Made by a program: the position numbers and the translations under genes | Part shown: positions 55,753 to 64,000 of the stretch, piece after piece | How the letters are laid out: each line of letters starts with the position of its first letter | How positions within the stretch are numbered: the stretch's first letter is position 1 | DNA from: Phyto melanocephala | Taxonomy: Eukaryota; Arthropoda; Insecta; Diptera; Rhinophoridae | Assembly: GCA_941918925.1 (NCBI GenBank) | Contig: OW799233.1 | Span: forward strand, 109,675,833 to 109,739,832 | Length of the DNA: 64,000 bases | Direction of reading: 5' to 3' | The notes under the pieces: generated by a model | The model's input: only the letters and a program-made list of their open reading frames with translations | What the model was told of the DNA's origin: nothing | The model's database searches: none

Positions 55753-56822
55753 TTTCGATTGGGAACTGTCCGTTTGTCCTTGCTTATGTCGAAATCATAT
55801 TTTTGAAGCTCTACGATTGCTTGTGGTATAAAAATATTTAAAATTTGCGATAGCAGATCACAATTGAATATCTTCATAATCGTTCCATAAACTTCAGTTT
55901 GGAACAAAAAAAAAAAAAAAAAGAAAAAAACGACAGCCTTTGGATTTTCGTTAATTTTTACCACAAAACTTGAAACTTTCCAGCTCTAGAATAATTTATA
56001 GAAACGCTTGTAACTATTAACAGGTCTCTATAGATATTTGGAAAACTACATACAAAACTCAATTTTTTAAATATATAAAAGTTTTCTAGCTTCTAAATAA
56101 TTTTAAGACAAGTTGAAGACACCAAAGTATAAGCTATGGTCTCAAAAATAATTTCTGATAAAAACTAACAAATCTGTTTGAAACTAACTGAGTTATAAGC
56201 AAAAAAATACAACTTTTCCAAAATTAGCAAACGAAAACCAACCATAAACCGGTTCTGTACAACCGAAAGAGACAATATTATTAATAAATAAAATACAAAT
56301 TAAAAAAAAAACAAACTCCATAATGACCGCTACTTCAAAACGGTGGTAAATTGTCTAGTATTTCAAATGTCAAGGGGGTACATTTGAAATATTAGTATTT
56401 GATAAAATGCCTTAACTAGTAAAATAAAGTTAATTCTGAAAAGGTAAAAATCTTTCATGGCCTCCTAGATTATATGGCGAATAAATGAGACATAAAGTCA
56501 AAGGGGCTTTGTCCCTTTTACACGCTCCAAATATATCAAATGAAATGAATTAACTATATAGTAAACTATTAAAAAATATAAAACCTAATAAGGCATCTGT
56601 AACAAAATGGCGGGAATTATTTTTAACCCTGCATATGAGTGTTGTAAAAAAGGGCCTGACTAGTAGAACATTATATAAAAAATAAAAATCAAAGATAATA
56701 AAGAAAATGGCGTAACTATAACATGAAATTTTAAATTTATAATAAACTACGATGTGTTCATAATACCCGTGTACATGTTGGTGAAGGGTATTATTAGGTT
56801 CGGTACTGCTACTCTTACTTGT
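55753..56822 (+). mobile_element. DINE-like element, family III (copy c)
   Basis: 'GTCCGTTTGTCCTTGCTTAT', 'GTCGAAATCATATTTTTGAA' and GCTCTACGATTGC are the GTCY tract and next block. 'AAGCTATGGTCTCAAAAATA' and 'ATCTGTTTGAAACTAACTG' match other family III copies, as do 'AAAATGGCGGGAATTATTTT' and 'AAACTACGATGTGTTCATAA'. It ends 'GTGAAGGGTATTATTAGGTT', CGGTACTGCTACTCTTACTT, GTTACTTGTTACTT. The stem-loop start is missing, perhaps removed where the solo LTR now lies. Confidence 0.65.
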
Positions 56823-57815
56823 TACTTGTTACTTAGTAATTATTAATTATTTTATTTTCTTCTGTGTATTACTCATTTCTTTATCATACACATTTTGTAA
56901 TCATCGCTATTCATCACCTTACTGTAGCATTTTATTTAATTAAAACATTAAATGTACTCGTAATATACGCTAATGATCATAATAATGTTATCACATTCAG
57001 GGTTTTTTGTAAAGAATATTGTTGCTATTTAATATATGTTTGTACGTTAAAGTGGCACTGTTGCTATTTTTGGCGTTCTTTGCTTAAAATGGCCACACAT
57101 ACTTACATCTATTTATTTTATGTTTCAAGTGTTCTTTTGAGAAACTGACATCATATCGTAAGTATTAGAAAAATTAAGTATTAAAAATACTTACAAATAT
57201 AATAAGTAAATATTAGAAAAAAAAAACATAAAAGGCACCCTCATCTAATGAAAGATGTAAACAAAAAAAAGAAGAAAGAAAGAGAATGAAAATTAAGTTA
57301 CCATTTGTTGCACATACGCCCTTGTACTATTTTTAGACTTGAAAAGAAGATTTTATTCTTTTTGGGGAAATCGATAAAAATAAATTTAATTATTTAGAAA
57401 TGTTACTAAAATATTTAAATGTTTCTTCTTTTAAATTAATACCAACAAGTAATAAGCGGCATCGTATACTTAAATGGTCGTATCTATACAGACATAAATA
57501 CACACATACTTACAATACATTTAAAATGGGAATAGAATTGTCTCTGTAGATTAAACAATAAAATAATGTTAAAATTGACTTTGAAATTATACAAGAAAAA
57601 AATTTAAATAAATAAAATAAAACGAAGTATGATAGATATGACCAATCGATGTAAGTTCGTTCAATGCGAAGCTAAGTCTTAAAGTTAAAAAAAAAACGCT
57701 AAAAAATTACACAATAAACTTGTGTTGCCCTTATTTAAGCCATTCATATTAAATTGTGTTAAAAATAAATTTAAATTTCGTATATAGTTTGCAATTCAAT
57801 TGAGTTTAATATAAA
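56823..57815. other. No gene recognised
   Basis: AT-rich. The 94-codon frame at 56864-57148 has no motif. Confidence 0.45.
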
Positions 57816-58079
57816 ACAAGTAAGAGCGCTATATTCGGCCGAGCCGAATCTTATATACCCTTCACAACGTGTAGTCATACAATAACAGTGGTTTGTGTCA
57901 CCATTCATCCCATATGAAATACGTACATACATATAACAAGTAAGAGCACTATATTCGGCTGTGCCGAATCTTTTATACCCACCACCTATTTTGTGTACAT
58001 TTAAAGCACAATCTTTATTATTTTGTTAATCATTATGGAATAATCTCTTTATAATAAAATATGTATCACTTTCTTTGTA

Positions 58080-58640
58080 GAGTGTGGTTAAATTTTAAGG
58101 GCCCATGTTGAAGATGAATTACACCTAGTCTTTAAATTTGTTTCCTGCATTTCAATCTCAAACTTACTCAATTTGATCCGTGGAAAGATACGCAAATGAG
58201 CAACGCTTTAAAGTTATTCAGGTTTTTTTTATAAAAATGGGCGTTCAGATCAAAATGCATTTTGTGCACTTCGTAATTCTTTTGATCAACATAATCGTCA
58301 CAATCACAATCGGGAGAATTGTAAAAAATATTTAAATTTCTGCAAAACAGGGGTGTATAAAATTTTAGAAAGTCTGTGAATGCCTTCTTAGTTCATTGAA
58401 TGGGAAAAGAGCAGTCAGCCTCTACTCATCATCATGCCCAACAATTCAGCATCAACATTGTCATTGAAAATGTGGAGCATCAGACCATCAGGGGGGTGGG
58501 GCCATTTGGCCGATATTTTGTTAAATACATAATTGAACCATACAAATATTATCATTATAAAAAGAAATGATAATAATTTCTTAAATAATTTGTGTTTTAT
58601 TTAAAAACAACATCGGCCCTTAAAATTTAACCACCCTTTG
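58080..58640. mobile_element. Mariner-type insertion carried within DINE family II (copy 1)
   Basis: TIRs: GTGTGGTTAAATTTTAAGGG near the left end and CCCTTAAAATTTAACCACCC near the right. TA lies at 58078-58079 and 58641-58642. DINE II copies without it read through the site with a single TA (TTCCTTGTGTAACTTTG at 16786). Only vague coding scraps remain. The same element is at the same DINE position at 62764-63331. Confidence 0.82.
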
Positions 58641-58659
58641 TAACTTCGATATGCTACTA

Positions 58660-59725
58660 AAATGCTTTTGTCAATGTAGTCTTTCAATGAAAGTGGGCGT
58701 TAAAGTAGGTGTGTCAATAAAGTTTCTGCTAATAAATACAACTTAGATATTTCAATATAGTCCTTTATTTTCCCAAGAACTTTGTCAATAGAGAAATTAC
58801 ATGAATTTAAGATTAACCGTTATATGGGAGGTAGGCGTTAAAGTGGGCGTGTCACCTAAACTTTTTGGCACAACAATTACATTGATTAGAAGGATATAAG
58901 TAGCAAATTTGATCATCATACCTCTAATTTTAACGGTTTTATGAGCTTTTAAATTTCATTAACGGTAGATAACGTGAAAAGTGGGCGTTATAGTAGGCAT
59001 GTCAAAGTTATTTTTGCGAATGAGTACAACTTAGGTGTTTCAATATAGCCCTTTATTATTCCAAAATCTATATTAATAGAGAAATTATATGAATTTTTGG
59101 TAAAACGTTATATGGGAGGTGGGCGTAAAAGTGGGCGTGGCACCCTAATTTTCTGGTACAGTAATGACATTGCCTAGGGGGATATACGTAGCAAATTTCA
59201 TCATCATACCTCTAATTTTGGCGGTTTTATGAGCTTTTAAATTTCATTAACGGTAGATAACGTGAAAAGTGGGCGTTATAGTAGGCGTGTCAAAGTTGTT
59301 TTTGCGAATGAGTACCACTTAGGTGTTTCAACATAGTCCTTTATTATTCCAAAATCTTTATTAATAGAGAAATTATATGAATTTTAGGTAAAACGTTATA
59401 TGGCAGGTGGGCGTAAAAGTGGGCATGGCAACTTAATTTTCTGGCACAGTAATGACATTGCCTAGGGGGATATACGTAGCAAATAATTTCATCATACCTC
59501 TAATTTTGGCTGTTTTATGAGCTTTTAAATTTCATTAACGGTATATAACGTGAAAAGTGGGCGTTATAGTAGGCGTGTCAAAGTTGTTTTTGCGAATGAG
59601 TACCACTTAGGTGTTTCAACATAGTCCTTTATTATTCCAAAATCTTTATTAATAGAGAAATTATATGAATTTTAGGAAAAACGTTATATGGGAGGTGGGC
59701 GTAAAATTGGGCGTGGCACATTGGT
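58660..59725. repeat. 288-bp tandem repeat array in DINE family II
   Basis: GTGGGCGTT(A/T)(A/T)AGTAGG starts at 58693, 58981, 59269 and 59557, exactly 288 bp apart. Each unit carries 'ATTAATAGAGAAATTATATG', 'CGTTATATGGGAGGTGGGCG' + TAAAAGTGGGCGTGGCA, 'GACATTGCCTAGGGGGATAT', 'CATCATACCTCTAATTTTGG' and 'ATTTCATTAACGGTAGATAA'. The last two full units are nearly identical. Confidence 0.88.
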
Positions 59726-61091
59726 TTTCCGTTACAAAAAAGCGTCTCACCAAAAAGCAAAGTGTGCAAAATTTCAGAGTCGTACATCAAATTTTGTTGC
59801 TTTTATGACGTTTTTGTTTTTAAATATACCGAAAAATACACTGTGCGGTATAAATTTTCGTACATTTTGATCGATAACGCCTCTCCTAATGCATAGATTT
59901 AGATAATTTTCGGGGAACAATATTGTTTTTACTCAGGAAATATATATTCGAAGTTTCATGAGTCTACGTGAATGCGTTTGGACACAAATCCGTTTTATTC
60001 GATGTTTGAAGGACACGGTTTTATCGACCTACTCTTGCTTTTCGAGCTATAACTCTCTTCCTAATATTCCGATTTAGCCCATTTTCAATACCGAACAAAC
60101 CTTGTCTATAAGAAAGATTCTGGCAAAATTTGAGCCCCCTAGCTTTTTCGGTGCGACCTCTATCGTGCTTTCAACAGACGGACAGACGGACAGATGGACA
60201 GACGGACAGACGGACAGACGGACGGACATAGCTAGATCGTCATCAAATCAAACCCTGATTCAGAATATATATACTTTATGGGGTCTAAAATGGATATTTC
60301 GATGTGTTACAAACGGAATGACAAAATGAATATACCCCCACCATTTTTTTGGTGGCGGGTATAAAAACATACATATATAAAAACGTCCCATTGTAAAATT
60401 ATAAATTCACGTAAACATACGTAAAAAAACAAAAAAAAAAAAAAAAAATTAAAAAAAAAAATTAAAAAAAAATATTTAAAAAAAAATTTAAAAAAAAAAA
60501 TAACAAAAAAAATTATTTTGTATATAATATATATAAAACAAAAAAAATAAAAAATAAAACAAAAATTAAAAAAAAAATTTAAAAAAAAATAATAAAAATA
60601 TAAATAATATATTAAATAAAAAATAAAAAAAAATAAATAAAAAAAAAATTTAAAAAAAATTAAAAAAAATTTTTTTTTGCCTCAGCTGGGATTTGATGCC
60701 ACGTTTTCTCTAACCAGTATACACGTTTGTATGTATGTATGTTGTTGTTGTAATGTTGTTTTTGTGAAAAAAAATCGAGGTGGTCGTGGGTTTTTGCTCA
60801 TATCTCAGTTGTTTATGTACCGATGTTTCTGATTTTCAATACCGATCTACTCCCGAATATTTCAGATATTTTAATACCTTACCTGGGTCCAACCTATGTC
60901 GGGGGGCTTCAAAAAGTTGATTTCAACATACACACGGACAGACGGACAGACTGACAGAGCTTAATCGACTCCCCTATTCATAAGCTTTCAGAAAATATAT
61001 ACTTTATGGGGTCGGAAATGAAAATTGTAGAAATTTCACACGGAATGACAAACCTATATATACCCTTTTTCACTGTGTGAAGGGTATAAAA

Positions 61092-61372
61092 ATAGTCAGG
61101 GTTTTTTAACTTAAATGTAAATTGATTGTTTAACTATTATTTATTTATTAAAGGCTTATTTGACAGATGTTGTAGAGAAATTTGTCAAATATGCCTTCAA
61201 TAAACATAAAATATTTTTTATGAATACGGCCCTAATAAATATTTATGTTTTTTTTTATCTTTTGTAAAGAATATAGTTGAAAGTTTAAAACTAGTAAATA
61301 ATTAAAATTAAAAAGTACAAATAAAATTTGTAAAAGTGAAGAACTTTAAACTGGCAACGTTGTTTTTTATAC
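61092..61372. other. Spacer, no gene recognised
   Basis: AT-rich interval between the nested DINE complex and the head-to-tail DINE II pair. Confidence 0.5.
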
Positions 61373-61984
61373 CCGCCACCAAAAAAATGGTGGGGGTATA
61401 TTCATTTTGTCATTCCATTTTAACACATCGAAATATCCATTTTAGGCCCCATAAAGTGTATACCTATATATTCTGAATAAGGGTTTGATTTTATAACGAT
61501 CTAGCTATGTCCGTCCGTCTGTCCGTCTGTTGAAAGCACGATAGAGGACGCACCGAAAAAGCTAGAGGGCTCAAATTTTGCCAGAATCTTTCTTATAGAC
61601 AAGGTTTGTTTGTGGTTTGATAAGGTTTGAAAATGGGCGAAATCGGAATATTAGGAAACGCGTAATGCAAGAGTAGGTCGAAAAAACCTTGTCCCCCGAA
61701 TATCGAATAAAATGTAATTGTGTCCAAACACATGAACGTACAGTCATGAAACTTCGAATGTATATTTCTCGGCTCAAAATAATATTTTCCCCAGAAATTT
61801 CTTGAATATATATATTAAGAGAGGAGTTATAGATCAAAATGCACGAAAATTTATACCGCGCAGTGTATTTTTCAGTATATTTGAAATTTAAAACCTAATA
61901 AAACGGACAAAATTAGATTCACGATTCTGAAGTTTTGCACGCTTTGCTTTTTGGTAAAAGGCTTTGTTATAAACAAAAATCAAT

Positions 61985-62760
61985 GTGACACGCCCACTTT
62001 TACGCCCACCTCCCATATAACGTTTTATTTAAAATTCATATAATTTCTCTATTAATAAAAATTTTGGAATAATAAAGGACAATATTAAAATATCTAAGTT
62101 GTATTCACTAGCAGAACTAACTTCGAAACGCATATTATAAAGCCCACTTTTCACGTTACCTAATTTATACTGTTAATGAAATTTAAAAGCTCATAATACC
62201 GACAAAATTAGAGGTATGATGATAAAATTTGCTACGTATATCCTTCTATTCAATGTCATTACGACGCCAGAAAAATACGACGCCATTACAAATTCATATA
62301 ATTTCTCAATGAATAAAGATTTTGAAATAATAAAGGACTATATTGAAATATTTAAGTTGTATTCATTAGCAGAAATAACTTTAACACGCCTACTATAACA
62401 CGCCTACTTTAGCGCCCACTTTTCACGTTATCTACCGTTAATGAAATTTAAAAGCTCATAAATCTGATAAAATTAGAGGTATGATGTTAAAATTAGCTAC
62501 ATATGTATATCCTTCTAATCAATGTCATTGTTATGCCAGAAAATTAAGGTGACACGCCGACTTTAACGCCTTCCTCCCATATAACGTTTTAACTGAAATT
62601 CATATAATTTCTCTCTTAAAAAAGATTTTGGAATAATAAAGGGCTATATTGAAATATCTAAGTTGTATTTATTAGCAGAAACTTTATTACCACGCGTACT
62701 TTAACGCCCACTTTTATTGAAAGAATAAATTAGCGAAAACATTTTACTATCATATCGAAG
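61985..62760. repeat. DINE II internal tandem array, second example
   Basis: Units repeat 'CACGCCCACTTTTACGCCCA', 'CCTCCCATATAACGTTTTA', 'AATTCATATAATTTCTCTAT' and 'GCCCACTTTTCACGTTA' at roughly 270-290-bp spacing (about 62141, 62413 and a diverged one near 62700). It is more diverged than the array at 58660. Confidence 0.75.
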
Positions 62761-62763
62761 TTA

Positions 62764-63331
62764 TAAAGGGTGGTTAAATTTAAAGGGCCGATATTGAATT
62801 TAAATAAAACACAAATTATTTACGAAATTATTATTATTTCCTTTTTTAATGATAATATTTGTATAGTTAAATTATGTATTTAACAAAATATCGGCCAAAT
62901 GCCCCCCCCATCTTTGGCGACACTCCTCTAAGCGATGGTCCAAATTTGGAATGACAATATTGATGCTCAATTGTTGGGCACGATGATGAGACGAGGTTGA
63001 CTGTTCTTTTGCCACACTATCGAGAAAAACAGCAATGGTTCCCATTCAACGAACTAAGAAGGCATTCACAGATTTTCTAACATTTTATACAGACCTGTTT
63101 TGCAGAAATTTAAATATTTTTTACAATTCTGCACAAAATGCATTTTGATTTGAACGGCAAATTTTAATAAAAAACCTGAATTACTTTGATGCGTTGCTCA
63201 TTTACGTATCTCTCCACTGTTTAAATTGAGTTAGTCTGAGATTGAGAAATGGCAAATGAAATGCAGAAAACAAATTTAAAGACTAGGTGTAGTTCACCTT
63301 TAACATGGGCCCTTAAAATTTAACCACCCTC
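62764..63331. mobile_element. Mariner-type insertion carried within DINE family II (copy 2)
   Basis: AGGGTGGTTAAATTTAAAGG near the left and GGGCCCTTAAAATTTAACCA near the right. TA lies at 62762-62763 and 63332-63333. The inside carries the same 'GGCCAAATG', 'CAACTCAATTTAAAC/GAGTTAG' and 'GCATTCACAGATTTTCTAAC' phrases as 58080-58640 in the opposite orientation, matching the opposite orientation of its host DINE. The reverse strand contains a weak transposase-tail-like scrap (NLDHRLEECRQRWGG). Confidence 0.8.
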
Positions 63332-63474
63332 TACAAAGGAAGTGATACACATTTTATTATAAAGAGATTATTCCATAGCGATTAACAAAATAATAAATAT
63401 TGTGCTTTAAATGTACACAAAATTGGTGGTGGGTATAAAAGATTCGGCACAGCCGAATATAATGCTCTTACTTG

Positions 63475-64000
63475 TTTTTTTATACCCGCCACCAAAAAAA
63501 TGGTGGGGGTATATTCATTTTGTCATTCCGTTTGTAACACATCGAAATATCCATTTTAGACCCCATAAAGTATATATATTCTGAATCAGGGTTTGATTTG
63601 ATGACGATCTAGCTATGTCCGTCCGTCTGTCCGTCTGTTGAAAGCACGATAGAGGTCGCACCAAAAAAGCTAGGGGGCTCAAATTTTGCCAGAATCTTTC
63701 TTATAGACAAGGTTTGTTTGGTATTGAAAATGGGCTGAATCGGAGTATTAGGAAGCGAGTTATAGCTCGAAAAGCAAGAGTAGGTCGAAAAAATCGTGTC
63801 CTTCAAACATCGAATAAAATGGAATTGTGTCCAAACGCAATAACGTAGACTCATGAAACTTCGAATATATATTTCCTGAGTAAAAACAATATTTTTCCCA
63901 GAAAATTATCTAAATCTATGTATTAGGAGAGGAGTTATCGATCAAAATGTACGAAAATTTATACCGCACAGTGTATTTTTCAGTATATTTAAAAACAAAA
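63475..64000 (+). mobile_element. DINE-like element, family II, cut by window end (copy c)
   Basis: TTTTTTATACCCGCCACCAA starts directly after the ACTTG end of copy b. 'GACCCCATAAAGTATATATA', GTCCGTCCGTCTGTCCGTCT, 'GCTAGGGGGCTCAAATTTTG' and 'CCGCACAGTGTATTTTTCAG' follow in normal order. It is closer in sequence to the 57936 copy than to copy b in this part. Confidence 0.82.

Larger units (their letters stand above)
57936..60368 (-). mobile_element. DINE-like element, family II, long form with tandem repeats and mariner
   Basis: ACAAGTAAGAGCACTATATT, CGGCTGTGCCGAATC and TTTTATACCCACCACCTATT begin it. A mariner (58080-58640), a 288-bp repeat array, 'GCCCCCTAGCTTTTTCGGTG', an (AGACGGAC)n tract at about 60178-60225, 'ATACTTTATGGGGTCTAAAA' and 'CACCATTTTTTTGGTGGCGG' + GTATAAAAAC complete it. 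It is inserted in a family I DINE without an obvious target duplication, as expected for Helentrons. Confidence 0.82.
57816..61091 (-). mobile_element. DINE-1-like element, family I (copy f), interrupted by a family II element
   Basis: The left 120 bp (ACAAGTAAGAGCGCTATATT to GAAATACGTACATACATATA) and the right 720 bp (from ATACATATATAAAAACGTCC at 60369 to the CACTGTGTGAAGGGTATAAA end) together make one normal family I element in the order of copy a's complement. Copy a has CATATATGTATGG-type sequence uninterrupted at the corresponding point. The (GGACAGAC) tract is short and the A-rich core is long. Confidence 0.8.
61373..63478 (+). mobile_element. DINE-like element, family II, long form (copy b)
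   Basis: Opposite orientation to 57936. Opens TTATACCCGCCACCAAAAAA/TGGTGGGGGTATA, then 'CCATTTTAGGCCCCATAAAG', TCCGTCCGTCTGTCCGTCTG, 'AAAGCTAGAGGGCTCAAATT', a tandem array, the mariner at 62764, then 'ATTGGTGGTGGGTATAAAAG', ATTCGGCACAGCCGAATATA, ATGCTCTTACTTGTTT. It runs directly into another copy at 63475. Confidence 0.82.

Overview
This window looks like non-coding DNA from the nuclear genome of a higher fly (Diptera). I think a calyptrate such as a blow fly, flesh fly or house fly is most likely, but that is an inference from repeat types, not an identification. The DNA is very AT-rich. No open reading frame exceeds 127 codons, and I could not support a single host protein-coding gene, rRNA or tRNA gene. 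Almost everything recognisable is a transposable element or its remains, so the window is best read as an intergenic or long-intron repeat landscape.

Five groups dominate. (1) DINE-1/Helentron-like rolling-circle elements carry a (GTCY)n tract, a conserved CCCATAAAGTATATA-type block, a TATACCC...GGGTATA stem-loop and a CAAGTAA...ATTCGGC...GCCGAAT end. I separate three sequence families: I, with TATACCCTTCAC ends; II, with TATACCCACCACC ends and 288-bp internal tandem repeats; and III, degenerate, with an 'aaaatggcg' internal repeat. For these elements strand '+' means the tract reads GTCCGTCTGT on the given strand. (2) Canonical Helitrons (TC...CTAG inserted between A and T) lie at 1778-2449, 13069-13943 and 22840-23333. 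(3) At least eight decayed mariner-type (Tc1/mariner superfamily) transposase remnants are present, several with terminal inverted repeats (TIRs) and TA duplications. (4) hAT-like MITEs with CAAGGCGAATTC ends have exact 8-bp target duplications (8921, 9619, 20751, 50512); PIF/Harbinger-type elements lie at 23461 and 38314. (5) Retroelements comprise tRNA-headed SINEs (16937, 19215, 23745, 31407), a LINE 3' end with an RNase H fragment (26742-27310), an RTE-like LINE fragment (36330-36760), and two solo LTRs of one family (34808, 55237), both flanked by ATAT.

Layout: 1-5.2 kb, Helitron and old DNA; 5.2-9.8 kb, DINE family I copies, mariner fragments and a pair of inverted hAT MITEs; 10.2-11.4 kb, an unexplained array of short palindromes; 12-14 kb, mariner then Helitron; 16-24 kb, DINE II and III copies with nested SINEs, a hAT MITE and a Harbinger MITE; 26.7-32.5 kb, LINE, DINEs, SINE and mariner; 34.8-40.5 kb, solo LTR, LINE fragment and a DINE II split by a Harbinger element; 42-46 kb, DINE I copies, one with a partial copy attached; 48-56 kb, mariners, hAT MITEs, an inverted-repeat MITE, a long inverted repeat and the second solo LTR; 57.8-64 kb, a three-level nest (DINE I > DINE II > mariner) followed by two head-to-tail DINE II copies.

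The most interesting items are the hAT-like MITE at 20751-21494, which carries an antisense cysteine-rich EGF-like reading frame that looks captured from a host extracellular-matrix gene; the SINE family whose 3' half matches the 3' end of a LINE in the same window; a mariner insertion at the same internal site of two DINE II copies and absent from three others; and the tandem rolling-circle junctions.
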